From REEB95 sp963810055 (lineage in GTDB: Bacteria; Pseudomonadota; Alphaproteobacteria; ATCC43930; CGMCC-115725), in assembly GCA_963810055.1 (NCBI GenBank), contig CAWEME010000001.1, forward strand, positions 124,001 to 188,000: 64,000 nucleotides of DNA. Reading direction: 5' to 3'. The notes beneath the pieces were generated by a model that saw only the letters and a program-made list of their open reading frames with translations, made no database searches and was not told the DNA's origin. Within the stretch, counting starts at the first letter, position 1; each line of letters opens with the position of its first letter. Of the stretch, positions 19,403-28,412 are shown in pieces. Both the position numbers and the translations under genes were made by a program.

Positions 19403-20701
19403 TCACGCCTTGCCGAACACGCGCTTGAAGATGGCGTCGACGTATTTCAGGTGATAGGCGTCGTCGAAATGCTTGGCGAGCTCGGCGGGCTTGATGTGTT
19501 TCGCGACTTCGGGGTCCTTGCTTAAGAGATCGGCAAAGCCGCCCTTGCCGTGCCAGGCGTTCATGGCGTTGCGCTGCACCGCCTGATAGGCGTCCTCGCG
19601 GCTCATGCCGGATTGGGTCAGGGCCAGCAGCACGCGCTGGGAATTGACCAGCCCGCCCAGGCTTTCGAGATTCTTCTTCATCCGTTCGGGATAGACCACC
19701 AGCCTGTCCACCACCTCGGCCGCGCGCGCCAGCGCGAAATCGAGCGCGATGGTGGCGTCGGGCGCGATCACCCGTTCGACCGCGGAATGCGAAATGTCGC
19801 GCTCGTGCCACAGCGCCACGTTTTCGAGAGCGGGCGTCACCGCCGAGCGGATCAGCCGCGCCAAGCCGGTGAGGTTCTCGGCCAGCACCGGGTTGCGCTT
19901 GTGCGGCATGGCGGAGGAGCCTTTTTGCCCGGGCGCGAAATATTCCTCGGCTTCGCCCACCTCGGTGCGCTGCAAATGGCGGATTTCGAGCGCCAGGTTC
20001 TCGACCGAGCTGGCGATCACGCCCAGCGTCGCGAAGAACATGGCATGGCGGTCGCGCGGCACGATCTGGGTCGAGACCGGCTCGGGCTTGAGGCCCATTT
20101 GCTTGGCGACGTGTTCTTCCACCTGGGGCGAGACATTGGCGAAGGTGCCGACCGCGCCCGAGATCTTGCAGGTCGAAACCTCGCCGCGCGCGCGTTCCAT
20201 CCGCTCCTTGGCGCGGGCGAATTGCGCGTAATGCCCGGCCAGCTTCAGGCCGAAGGTGGTCGGCTCGGCATGGATGCCGTGGCTGCGGCCGACGCAGATG
20301 GTGCGCTTGTATTCGAAGGCGCGGCGCTTCAACGCCTTCAACACCGCGTCGAGATCGGCGATCAGGATGTCCGAAGCCTGCTTGAGCTGGACCGCCAGGC
20401 AGGTGTCGAGCACGTCGGAGGAGGTCATGCCCTGGTGGACGAAGCGCGCCTCGGGCCCGACATGCTCGGCGAGATTGGTGAGGAAGGCTATGACGTCGTG
20501 CTTGGTCTGGCGCTCGATCGCGTCGATGTGCGCGATGTCGTATTTGCCCTTGGCGCGCAACGCCTTTGCCGCGCTTTTGGGCACGGTGCCTTCGCGCGCC
20601 ATGGCGTCGAGCGCGCTCGCTTCGATTTCGAACCAGATGCGGAATCGGTTCTCGGGCGCCCAAATGGCGCTCATTTCCGGCCGGCTATAGCGTGGAATCA
20701 T
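19403..20701 (-). CDS. purB: Adenylosuccinate lyase
   Basis: PurB removes fumarate from SAICAR and adenylosuccinate in purine synthesis. At 432 residues it has normal length. Seen: SRPEMSAIWAPENRFRIW at the N-terminus, HQGMTSSDVLDT (about residues 84-95) and the fumarase-superfamily signature GQKGSSAMPHKRNP. ATG 20701 starts the conserved MIPRYSRPEM; earlier in-frame starts are unlikely. It is the fifth purine gene of the window. Confidence 0.96.
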   Translation of the reverse strand: MIPRYSRPEMSAIWAPENRFRIWFEIEASALDAMAREGTVPKSAAKALRAKGKYDIAHIDAIERQTKHDVIAFLTNLAEHVGPEARFVHQGMTSSDVLDTCLAVQLKQASDILIADLDAVLKALKRRAFEYKRTICVGRSHGIHAEPTTFGLKLAGHYAQFARAKERMERARGEVSTCKISGAVGTFANVSPQVEEHVAKQMGLKPEPVSTQIVPRDRHAMFFATLGVIASSVENLALEIRHLQRTEVGEAEEYFAPGQKGSSAMPHKRNPVLAENLTGLARLIRSAVTPALENVALWHERDISHSAVERVIAPDATIALDFALARAAEVVDRLVVYPERMKKNLESLGGLVNSQRVLLALTQSGMSREDAYQAVQRNAMNAWHGKGGFADLLSKDPEVAKHIKPAELAKHFDDAYHLKYVDAIFKRVFGKA

Positions 20702-20859
20702 CGGCTTCTCCCCCGACGGAATAGCCCAGCCCTTCCCTAGACGCAACTAGAAGGGCGCCCCGCCGCGGAGCGGCAAAACATCGGAGCCGGCGCGTTTGGC
20801 ACGGGTTATGCACAGCCTGGGAGGTGGGGGTATTAGCGCGTATGAATGGGGGTTTCGGC

Positions 20860-21048
20860 ATGACCAAGAGCATCAACACCGCCTCGGCCCTGGTGCTGGG
20901 ACTGGGGCTCGTCCTGACCGGTTTCATCGGCTACGAATCGCGGCAATCGCCGCCCATCAGCCAGGCGCAGTTCGAACAGCAGGTCGAGGAAGGCTTCGGC
21001 AGCTTCAACCAGCTGCCCGCCCATTGGGCGGCGCTGCATAAGCGCTAA
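20860..21048 (+). CDS. Small membrane-anchored protein, 62 residues
   Basis: A 62-residue protein with one N-terminal hydrophobic segment (about residues 9-24, ALVLGLGLVLTGFIGY) and a polar tail, likely periplasmic. ATG 20860 has GGGGG about eight bases upstream; other in-frame ATGs occur at 20824 and 20842. No family is recognised. A hairpin repeat begins 10 bp after its stop. Confidence 0.5.
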   Translation: MTKSINTASALVLGLGLVLTGFIGYESRQSPPISQAQFEQQVEEGFGSFNQLPAHWAALHKR

Positions 21049-21057
21049 GCAGGCTTC

Positions 21058-21156
21058 GCTTCGCAAGACGCCATCGCCCTTGGTTCGGGCGATGGCTTTG
21101 CTACGCGGGATTTCTCTTGGCTTCGCACGACGGCCGCTAGGCGGCCTGTGCTACGC
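21058..21156. repeat. Two tandem copies of the GTAGCAC/GTGCGAAGC hairpin repeat
   Basis: Copy 1, 21058-21106, has arms GCTTCGCA.. and ..GCTACGC around a perfect 10-bp stem (GCCATCGCCC / GGGCGATGGC) with a 7-base loop. Copy 2, 21120-21156, has the same ends around GGCCGC-TAG-GCGGCC. They fill the space between the stop of the small membrane protein and the stop of radC. Confidence 0.8.
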
Positions 21157-21869
21157 TAGAGCAATCCCAGGCTCTTGAAGCTCGCGTGCTTGCCGCGGCC
21201 GAGGATGACGTGGTCATGCAGCGACAATCCCACCGCCGCAGCGGCCTTGGCCACTTCGCGCGTCATCTCGATGTCGCCCTTGGACGGGGTGGGATCGCCG
21301 GAAGGGTGGTTGTGCACCATGATGATGGCCGAGGCGCCGAGATCGAGCGCGCGTTTCACCACCTCGCGCGGATAAACCGGCACGTGATCGACCGTGCCCC
21401 GTTGCTGGCGCTCGTCGGCGATGAGCGCGTTCTTGCGGTCGAGGAATAAAAGACGGAACTCCTCGGTCTCGGCGAAGCCGCCCGCGGCGGTGCAATAGTC
21501 CAGCAGCTTCTGCCATGAACCGATCACCGGCTTTTCGGCCACCTCGGCGCGCAACAGGCGCAGGCCCGCCTGGCGCACCGCCAGCAATTGCGCCGCCGAG
21601 GCCTCGCCCATGCCCTTGACCTTCACCAGCGCATCGCGCGAGGCGCCCAGCACGCCCGCGAGCCCGCCGAAGCGTTTCAGCAATTCCTTGGCGAGCGGCT
21701 TGGTGTCGCCGCGCGGCTTGGCGGCGAAGAGCAGGAATTCCAGCAGCTCGTAATCGGGCAGCGCCTCGGGCCCGGCTTCCAGCAGCCGCGCGCGCAAGCG
21801 CTCGCGGTGGCCGAGATAGTGCGGCTTGTCCTTGCCGGCGGCTTTGTCGTCGGGCTTGCGCGGCGCCAT
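21156..21869 (-). CDS. radC: RadC family JAB-domain protein
   Basis: A 237-residue RadC/YicR-type protein: N-terminal helix-hairpin-helix region (FGGLAGVLGASRDALVKVKGMGEASA) and C-terminal JAB/MPN metalloprotease-like domain with the zinc motif MVHNHPSGDPTPSKGD. A role in DNA repair was proposed and later questioned; the function is open. Its stop lies next to a hairpin repeat. The start ATG 21869 has no strong ribosome-binding site. Confidence 0.92.
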   Translation of the reverse strand: MAPRKPDDKAAGKDKPHYLGHRERLRARLLEAGPEALPDYELLEFLLFAAKPRGDTKPLAKELLKRFGGLAGVLGASRDALVKVKGMGEASAAQLLAVRQAGLRLLRAEVAEKPVIGSWQKLLDYCTAAGGFAETEEFRLLFLDRKNALIADERQQRGTVDHVPVYPREVVKRALDLGASAIIMVHNHPSGDPTPSKGDIEMTREVAKAAAAVGLSLHDHVILGRGKHASFKSLGLL

Positions 21870-22120
21870 GCGGCGGCCAGCCTAGCGAACTCGACCGGCC
21901 CTGGCCAGATGGTCCCGGCTTTGGTTCCGGCGCGATAAAACCGGCGGATTACAATTCCGATCAAGCCGGCGGCGAGGGGTGAGGAGCGGGGTATGCATCG
22001 CGGCCTCGGTAGCAAATCTGTAAAATATTCTATCTTCAAGGGTAACCGGAAAAATGCTAATTATGATTTTGTCTTTCAGCCTCCGGGGAAGAGGCAAAAG
22101 CATTCAAGGGGGAACAACCG

Positions 22121-23497
22121 ATGAAAAATCATATCGTTGCGATATTGGCGCTGCTCGCCACCGCGTTCGGCGCGACGGCGGCTCACGCTCAAGCTCCGGC
22201 CAAGTTCGGCTGCGGCGGCGTCAATCCATTCACGCCCACCATCGCCCCGGTCCCGGCCTCGGGCGGGGGCGACTTCACCAATCTCGGCTTCGAATGCGCG
22301 ATGTGGCAGGACTTCGTCTACCTGAACTGGCCGGCGCTGAAGGACCAGCGCGGCGCGCCGGACACGAACGCCAAGTTCGGCGCCCCAGGCGCGACGGTCT
22401 GGGAAACCTACAAGACCGACGAGCAGACCTTCCTGCCCAACGGAGCGAATCCGGGGCCGTGGAACCAGGGCCTGGCGATCTCGGGGATCAACAAGAATCT
22501 CGCGCAGTTGATCGCTTCCGGCGACGTCCGCCGCCTGACGGAGACGTCGAAGATCTCGCGCGTGGTGCTGCGCAACGCGATACGGCAGGCAAAATTTCTT
22601 TCCGCCCGCGCCGGCGCCAATGCCACCATGGCCGAAATCCTGAAGGCCATCCAGCAGGCGGGCGGCGGCGTGCTCTACGATCTCAACGGGAAACCCGTCT
22701 ACTACGAAATATCGATGGACCAGGTTCAATACGAATACATCGTTCAAAACGGCCTCTACAACGCCGCGACCCAGATCGCCTATGCCGGGAAGACCAACGT
22801 CTCCCTGCCTTCGGCCCCGACGCCGTCGAGCCCGATCGGTTCGCTCGAAGTCAAGGCGGCCTGGAAAGTGCTCTCACAGCCTGAAATCGATTCCAAGCGC
22901 TTCCACATGATCCAGGCGTTGCTGCCGAAGTCGACGGCGCCCGTGACCGTGGGGCTGGTTGGATTCCACATGTTCCTTCCCGACGGCGCCCAGGGCATAT
23001 GGGCCACTTTCGCCCAAATCGACAACGCTCCAGTTCAAGGAACGCCGCCGGGCCCCGGTCCCTACAATTTCTACAATCCGAATTGCACCGTTCCGGGCGG
23101 CACGAAACCTTGCCCGATCAACGTCAAGAACGCCAATCCCGGTCAGGTCGTGCAGATCAATCCCGACGATGCCTCCGCGGGCCCGCTCAACGCCTACATG
23201 CAGTCGATAATCAAACAGTATGATCCGGCGACGCCGTGGCAATATTACAAGATTGTCGACGTGCAATGGGCGAAGAAGGCGGTTGAGATCTCGACGCTGC
23301 CCGTACCCGCCCAAGCGCCGCTGCCCAATGGAAGCCCCAACGCACCGAATGTCGTAAACGCGGTGCTCGAAACCTTCCTGCAAAAACCGCAGATCGGTTG
23401 TCTCTTCTGCCACACCGGTGCGTCGGGTCCGTCGCCCAACACCTATGCGACGAGCTATAGCTTCGTGTTCGAGCACGCCACGGCGCCGCCGAAATAA
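22121..23497 (+). CDS. Secreted monoheme c-type cytochrome-like protein
   Basis: A 458-residue exported protein. Signal peptide about residues 1-23 (ATAFGATAAHAQ). The only haem-binding motif is CLFCH at about 427-431, close to the C-terminus, where it follows LQKPQIG. The N-terminal part holds two Cys (FGCGG, FECAMW) and the phrase MWQDFVYLNWPALKDQRG. I do not recognise a named family. The ribosome-binding site is AAGGGGGA. It stands alone upstream of a shared terminator with map. A periplasmic redox role is inferred. Confidence 0.7.
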   Translation: MKNHIVAILALLATAFGATAAHAQAPAKFGCGGVNPFTPTIAPVPASGGGDFTNLGFECAMWQDFVYLNWPALKDQRGAPDTNAKFGAPGATVWETYKTDEQTFLPNGANPGPWNQGLAISGINKNLAQLIASGDVRRLTETSKISRVVLRNAIRQAKFLSARAGANATMAEILKAIQQAGGGVLYDLNGKPVYYEISMDQVQYEYIVQNGLYNAATQIAYAGKTNVSLPSAPTPSSPIGSLEVKAAWKVLSQPEIDSKRFHMIQALLPKSTAPVTVGLVGFHMFLPDGAQGIWATFAQIDNAPVQGTPPGPGPYNFYNPNCTVPGGTKPCPINVKNANPGQVVQINPDDASAGPLNAYMQSIIKQYDPATPWQYYKIVDVQWAKKAVEISTLPVPAQAPLPNGSPNAPNVVNAVLETFLQKPQIGCLFCHTGASGPSPNTYATSYSFVFEHATAPPK

Positions 23498-23533
23498 ACC
23501 TCGCGCGCCAGGCTTGCGCGGCGCGAAAAACGC

Positions 23534-23556
23534 AAAGGGCCCCGCGAGGGCCCTTT
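23534..23556. terminator. Bidirectional rho-independent terminator
   Basis: A perfect stem AAAGGGCCC / GGGCCCTTT with loop CGCGA lies between two convergent genes, the monoheme protein and map. The A-rich and T-rich ends of the stem let it work on both strands. Confidence 0.85.
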
Positions 23557-23578
23557 GTCGTGAGGCGGCAATCCTGCC

Positions 23579-24430
23579 TCAGACCTGGTGGTGATAAGGC
23601 GGCTTGTGCCAGCCCTTGGGCGAAAGGGTGAAGATCTCGTAGCCGGTCGCCGTCACGGCGACGGTGTGCTCGAACTGCGCCGAGAGCGAGCGGTCCTTGG
23701 TCACGGCGGTCCAGCCGTCGTTCAAAACCTTCACCTCCCAACGCCCGGCATTGATCATCGGCTCGATGGTGAAGAACATGCCCTCGCGCAGTTCGAGGCC
23801 CTTGCCCGGAGCGCCGAAATGCAGGATCGAGGGCGCGTCGTGGAAGATGCGGCCGATGCCGTGGCCGCAGAAATCGCGCACCACCGAGCAGCGATTGGCC
23901 TCGGCATAGGATTGGATGGCATGCCCGATATCGCCCAAACGCGCGCCGGGCCTCACCACCTCGATGCCCTTCATCATCGCCTCGTAAGTGACCTCGACCA
24001 GCTTTTTCGCCTTGACCGGAACCTTCTCGCCCAGCAGATACATGCGGCTGGTGTCGCCGTGCCAGCCGTCCAGGATCACGGTCACGTCGATGTTGAGGAT
24101 GTCGCCCGGATCGAGCACGCGCTCGCCGGGAATGCCGTGGCAGACCACGTGATTGACCGAGGTGCAGATGGATTTGGGGAAGCCCCGGTAATTGAGCGGC
24201 GCCGGGATGGCGTGGTGGTCGAGGATGAAATCGTGGCACAGCTTGTCGAGCCGGCCGGTGGTCACGCCCGGTTTCACATGGGGCGTGATGAAATCCAGCA
24301 CCTGGGCGGCGAGTTTCCCGGCCTTGCGCATGCCGGCGAAATCCTCGGGTCCGTGCAGCCGGATGCGGCGCTCCTCGGGCGCGGGCCGCGTTTCGACCAC
24401 TGGAACGGTTACGGGTTCGCTCATATCCAT
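23579..24430 (-). CDS. map: Type I methionine aminopeptidase
   Basis: Removes the initiator methionine from nascent proteins. At 283 residues it includes a short N-terminal extension. Metal ligands are visible: DGWHGDTSRMY (two Asp of the pita-bread core), GHGIGRIFHDAP (His) and EGMFFTIEPMI (Glu). It ends at a bidirectional terminator. ATG 24430 or 24424 could be used. Confidence 0.96.
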   Translation of the reverse strand: MDMSEPVTVPVVETRPAPEERRIRLHGPEDFAGMRKAGKLAAQVLDFITPHVKPGVTTGRLDKLCHDFILDHHAIPAPLNYRGFPKSICTSVNHVVCHGIPGERVLDPGDILNIDVTVILDGWHGDTSRMYLLGEKVPVKAKKLVEVTYEAMMKGIEVVRPGARLGDIGHAIQSYAEANRCSVVRDFCGHGIGRIFHDAPSILHFGAPGKGLELREGMFFTIEPMINAGRWEVKVLNDGWTAVTKDRSLSAQFEHTVAVTATGYEIFTLSPKGWHKPPYHHQV

Positions 24431-24521
24431 TTGAGATAATACCTTTATTGCGCTGCCGCAAGGCCGGGCCGCTTGCCCGCTGAGCGTTGCCCTGACGCTG
24501 GTTTGGGTCTAACAAATCCCC

Positions 24522-25277
24522 ATGAACCAAGCTGCCGGGAAGATTTACACCGCCTGCGTCCTGATCATCGGCAACGAGATCCTGTCGGGCCGCACCCAGG
24601 ACGAGAACCTGGCCTATATCGCCAAGGGCCTGGCGGCTGCGGGCGTGGTGCTCAAGGAGGCGCGGGTGATTCCCGACGTCGAGGCGGTCATCATCCGGCA
24701 CGTCAACGAGCTGCGCGCCCAATACGATTACCTCTTCACCACCGGCGGCATCGGCCCGACCCACGACGACATCACCTCGGAATGCGTGGCCAAGGCCTTC
24801 GGCGTCAAATGGACGCTCCATCCCGAGGCGCACAAGATTTTCCTGGCGCTCTACAAGCCCGAAGACCTGAACGAGGCGCGGCTCAGGATGGCGCACACGC
24901 CCGAAGGCGCCAGCCTGATCGTCAACCCGGTGTCGCGCGCGCCGGGCTTCAAGATGGGCAATGTCTACGTCATGGCGGGCATTCCAGGCGTGATGCGGGC
25001 GATGTTCGACAGCGTCCGGCCGACGCTCAAGGGCGGGCCGCCGGTCTTGTCGCGCACGGTGGGCTGCGATCTGCCCGAAGGGACGATCGCCAAGGGGCTG
25101 GGCGCGATCCAGGCGCGCTATGCCGATGTCGATATCGGCTCCTACCCGTTCTACCGGCGCGGCAGTTTCGGCGCCAGCCTGGTGCTGCGGGGCCGCGATA
25201 CGCAGCGACTCGATCAGGCCGCGCAAGAGGTCATGGCGATGGTGCGCGAGCTGGGCGGCGTACCCACAATCGAATAG
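24522..25277 (+). CDS. CinA-like molybdopterin-binding domain protein
   Basis: A 251-residue protein with the MoaB/Mog fold of the CinA N-terminal domain: CVLIIGNEILSGRTQDEN (about residues 12-29), FTTGGIGPTHDDIT (about 73-86) and VMAGIPGVMRAMFD. The C-terminal nicotinamide-nucleotide amidase domain of full CinA is absent. Members may bind nucleotides such as ADP-ribose; the role of the stand-alone domain is uncertain. It is divergent from map. Confidence 0.87.
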   Translation: MNQAAGKIYTACVLIIGNEILSGRTQDENLAYIAKGLAAAGVVLKEARVIPDVEAVIIRHVNELRAQYDYLFTTGGIGPTHDDITSECVAKAFGVKWTLHPEAHKIFLALYKPEDLNEARLRMAHTPEGASLIVNPVSRAPGFKMGNVYVMAGIPGVMRAMFDSVRPTLKGGPPVLSRTVGCDLPEGTIAKGLGAIQARYADVDIGSYPFYRRGSFGASLVLRGRDTQRLDQAAQEVMAMVRELGGVPTIE

Positions 25278-25321
25278 CGCCCGGTCCTGATGCTAGAATG
25301 AACCCGGTCTTCGCCGGGCTT

Positions 25322-25408
25322 GCCCGCGTGGCGGAATGGTAGACGCAACGGACTTAAAATCCGTACCGGGAAACCGGGGTGTTGGTTCGAATCCAACCGC
25401 GGGCACCA
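25322..25408 (+). tRNA. tRNA-Leu (anticodon UAA)
   Basis: A full cloverleaf with long variable arm: acceptor stem GCCCGCG / CGCGGGC, anticodon stem ACGGA / TCCGT with loop CTTAAAA giving anticodon UAA, T arm with GGTTCGAATCC, and an encoded CCA at 25406-25408. The type II size fits leucine. Confidence 0.95.
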
Positions 25409-25935
25409 CGGCCTGAATTTCGCAAAGCTGCGGATCGGAGCCCGCGCGCATGGAATTGACCCTGATTCCCCTCTGCCCGGTTGACCCGGCCAAAGCCCAT
25501 ACCGCCGTATGGCGCCCTATACAGCTCTATATGCGCCGATTCGGGTGGGCGGGAGCGAGGCGGGAGTAGGGTCAGGAGGACCGGAACAAATCCGGACGGG
25601 CGGCGCCGAGGCTCATGTGACGGAAAATTTTGTCCTTATATTCAACACGAGAAAAACATACTATCCATATGTAATTAAACGATTATATATCTGACTCGCT
25701 CCGCGCCGCTCTGGACAAGCGCCAGAGACTTATGGAAATATGACGCTCGTCCAGCTAGTTATACACATGCGCCGCGGGGAACGGCGCGAAGGGGACGGAA
25801 ACCTGCCCAGTGGCCTTGGCCACTGCCGGAAATCCCAGTTTGTTTCGTGGGTTGGATGATTTGGTTGGCCCCCCGGCGCGGGGGTAAACGCACGTGTTAT
25901 GACCGGCCCGGCGCCCGGGCCCGTGGAGGAAATGA
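25409..25935. other. Gene-poor AT-rich stretch downstream of tRNA-Leu
   Basis: About 527 bp with no convincing gene. Part of it (about 25625-25690) is clearly AT-rich compared with the window, including TATATATCTGAC. Short ORFs occur but lack start signals and family likeness. tRNA 3' ends are common integration sites, so this may be the scar of a lost element; no repeat of the tRNA 3' end was found nearby. Confidence 0.4.
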
Positions 25936-26448
25936 ATGACGGCTCGCACCAAAGCGGCGGCAAGCAAGAAACCGGTCAAAAAGATCGTTCTCGACAAAAA
26001 ACTGGCGGCCAAGAAGGCCGTCATTCCGGCGAAGAAATCCGCCTTGCCCGCCAAGCCGGCGCTGCCGGCGGCCAAGCCCGTTATGCCGGCGCGGCCGATG
26101 CCGGGCCAGCTCGCCCGGCCCATGGCCCCGGCCGCGGGCGGGGCCAAGCCTCCGGCCAAGCCGCCGGTGAAATCGCCCGCCGGCGGCGTCCGCCCGCCCG
26201 GAACGCAAGGCGAAGCGGCGGCGCGTCAGGCGCTGGCGCAACAGGCCGAGGAACGGCGCAAGGCGGCGACGCGCAAGCTGTTCGCCCGGCTGCGTTCGCT
26301 CGAGGCCATCATCGGGGCCGATCTCCGCAAACGCGGCAGCCTGCTGCTGTCGCAGGCCGTCGATCAGTGGTACGCCGAAGCGATCAGCGCCACCGCCACC
26401 GATGTCAGCATCACGAATGCGGCCCGCGCGGTGATTTCGCATATCTGA
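25936..26448 (+). CDS. Lys/Ala/Pro-rich basic protein with helical C-terminus
   Basis: A 170-residue protein. Residues about 1-90 are low-complexity K/A/P repeats (KKPVKK, PAKKSALPAKPALPAAKP), like histone H1-type or nucleoid proteins; about 91-170 is a predicted helical part (RKLFARLRSLEAIIGADLRK, then LLLSQAVDQWYAEA). GGAGGAA precedes the ATG. I do not recognise the family. DNA or RNA binding is inferred from charge only. A short copy of its last codons recurs at 26514-26534. Confidence 0.65.
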   Translation: MTARTKAAASKKPVKKIVLDKKLAAKKAVIPAKKSALPAKPALPAAKPVMPARPMPGQLARPMAPAAGGAKPPAKPPVKSPAGGVRPPGTQGEAAARQALAQQAEERRKAATRKLFARLRSLEAIIGADLRKRGSLLLSQAVDQWYAEAISATATDVSITNAARAVISHI

Positions 26449-26571
26449 CCGCGTCTTTAGTGCGCGGTTGATTTTAACTTTGGCGGCGCTTCGCGCCGCG
26501 GGGCGCCGCGCGGGCGGTGATCTCGCACATCTAGGCCGAGGCCCGGACTTTAGTCTTTTGGGATTGCGGCG

Positions 26572-28002
26572 TTATTGCGCCGCCGCCGCCGTGCTCTTGA
26601 ACAGCTTCAAGCCGTGCAGCAGATCGACCGCGCGCACGAACTGGTAATCGCTGTCGGTGCCGATGGTGTTGACGTCGAGCGCGGCGGTTTCGGGCTGCGC
26701 CAGCGGCGTGGCGCCCGGCGGCAAGGGAGCCGACGGCGCCGCCGCTTGCGGCGGCGGCACGGCCGAAGCGGGCGCCGGGGTGGATGACGGCGGCGGCGCC
26801 GCATGCGCCGGGCCGGCCGAGCCCGCATCGGTGTTCTTGAACGCGCCCTTCAGATCGGCCTCGTGCAGGGTTTCGCCCACCGCCACCTTCTCGATCTTGG
26901 CCGGCGCGACCACCACGTCGGGCTCGATGCCCTTGGCCTGGATCGAGCGGCCCGACGGCGTGTAATAGAGCGCGGTGGTGAGGCGGATGGCGCCGCCGCT
27001 TTCCTTCACCGCCAGCACGGTCTGCACCGAGCCCTTGCCGAAGGAACGGGTGCCGAGCAGCACGGCGCGATGCAGATCCTGCAACGCGCCGGCGACGATT
27101 TCCGAGGCCGAGGCCGAACCGCCGTTGATCAGGACCACGACCGGCAGGCCGCGCGCCAGATCGTGATCGGGCAACGCCTGGTAGCTGCGGTTGTCCTTGG
27201 ACACCCTTCCCTTGATCGAGACGATCTCGCCCTTGTCGAGGAAGTCGTTCGACACCGCGATCGCCTGGTCGAGCAACCCGCCCGGATTGTTCCGGAGGTC
27301 GAGCACGATGCCGGCGAGCTTGCCGCCGGTCTGGGTCTTGATCGCCTTGATCGCCTGCTGCACCGCGCTGTCGGTGCGCTCGGAGAAGGAGGTGATGCGG
27401 ATATAGCCGATGTCGCCGTCGGCGACGTGGAACTTGACCGGATCGACCTTGATGTCGCCGCGGGTCAGTTTCATTTCGAAGGGCTGCACTCCTTCGCGGC
27501 GCATGGTGAGCTTGACCTGGGTTCCGACCGGGCCGCGCAGCTTGTCCACCGCCTCGGACAGCGTCATGTCGGTGACCGGCGCGTCGTCGATGGCGAGGAT
27601 CAGATCGCCGCTCTGGATGCCGGCCTTGGCCGCCGGGGTGTCGTCGATCGGCGAGATCACCTTGACCAGGCCGTTCTCCATCGTCACCTGCATGCCCAGG
27701 CCGCCGAACTCGCCCCGGGTCTGCACCTGCATCTCGCCGTATTCCTTGGCGTCCATGTAGCTCGAATGCGGGTCGAGCGAGGCGAGCATGCCCTTGATCG
27801 CGCCTTCGACCAGTTTCTGGTCGGTCACCGGCTCGACGTAATTGGTGCGCACCTCGTCGAAGACCTCGCTGAACAGGCTGAGCCCGGCGCCGGCCTTGTC
27901 GGTCGCGGCGCTGAGCGAGGTTATGGGCAGCACGGCGCACACGGCCACCGCCGCCAGCGCGCAAACGGCGCCGAGTATGAAATAGCGCAGGGATCGGTTC
28001 AT
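26572..28002 (-). CDS. ctpA: Carboxyl-terminal processing protease, S41 family
   Basis: A 476-residue periplasmic serine protease. N-terminal signal/anchor (about residues 7-30), N-terminal helices, a PDZ domain (about 95-170, GLGMQVTMENGLVKVISPIDDTPA) and the S41 core. Catalytic Ser is in INGGSASASEIVAG and Lys in TRSFGKGSVQTV. The C-terminus is a long A/P-rich linker and a short conserved end. The cupin gene stop overlaps the ctpA start (ATGA). It trims proteins in the envelope. Confidence 0.95.
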   Translation of the reverse strand: MNRSLRYFILGAVCALAAVAVCAVLPITSLSAATDKAGAGLSLFSEVFDEVRTNYVEPVTDQKLVEGAIKGMLASLDPHSSYMDAKEYGEMQVQTRGEFGGLGMQVTMENGLVKVISPIDDTPAAKAGIQSGDLILAIDDAPVTDMTLSEAVDKLRGPVGTQVKLTMRREGVQPFEMKLTRGDIKVDPVKFHVADGDIGYIRITSFSERTDSAVQQAIKAIKTQTGGKLAGIVLDLRNNPGGLLDQAIAVSNDFLDKGEIVSIKGRVSKDNRSYQALPDHDLARGLPVVVLINGGSASASEIVAGALQDLHRAVLLGTRSFGKGSVQTVLAVKESGGAIRLTTALYYTPSGRSIQAKGIEPDVVVAPAKIEKVAVGETLHEADLKGAFKNTDAGSAGPAHAAPPPSSTPAPASAVPPPQAAAPSAPLPPGATPLAQPETAALDVNTIGTDSDYQFVRAVDLLHGLKLFKSTAAAAQ

Positions 28003-28346
28003 GAGCCGCCTACCGGGTTGAAGTCATAGCGGCCAATCCCTTGCAGCAGGGCGAATTTGCAGCGCGCGCCGTTCTTGCCGCTGACGCGGTGCGCGCGCCG
28101 GACGGGCACGCGGCCGGTCGCGCCGGGCCCGATCTCGAAACGCTCGGCCGGGGCGCGCATCTCGACCACAGTCACGCCTTCCATGCCGAAATAGGTGTCG
28201 GTGACGTTGCTGTGCCAGTGCCACGGAATCTCCTGGCCCGCGCCGATGGTGAAGATCGACATCCGCAGCTCCGGCGTTTCCGCCAGCACCTCGACGGATT
28301 CAATCGCGTAAGGTCGGTTCGCGGGCGAAGCTTGCGGCGCGGCCAT
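27999..28346 (-). CDS. Small cupin-domain protein
   Basis: A 115-residue single-cupin protein. The first cupin motif holds metal-binding residues in GQEIPWHWHSNVTDTYF; the second motif is close to the C-terminus. Many such proteins bind metal and act in sugar or small-molecule chemistry, but nothing here gives a substrate. It precedes ctpA with overlapping stop and start, so it is co-translated. Confidence 0.8.
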   Translation of the reverse strand: MAAPQASPANRPYAIESVEVLAETPELRMSIFTIGAGQEIPWHWHSNVTDTYFGMEGVTVVEMRAPAERFEIGPGATGRVPVRRAHRVSGKNGARCKFALLQGIGRYDFNPVGGS

Positions 28347-28412
28347 GACACTCCTTCCCGAAAGGCCTGGTTTCCCGGGCGCAGATTAGCCTTCCGCGCC
28401 GCCGGTGCAAGA

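Noticed and set aside
25481..25694. Two short overlapping frames after the tRNA
   Set aside because: No start signal, no family, low-complexity composition; only AT-rich sequence is reported.
25322..25935. An attachment-site duplication of the tRNA-Leu 3' end
   Set aside because: No second copy of the T-arm/acceptor sequence was found downstream in the window.
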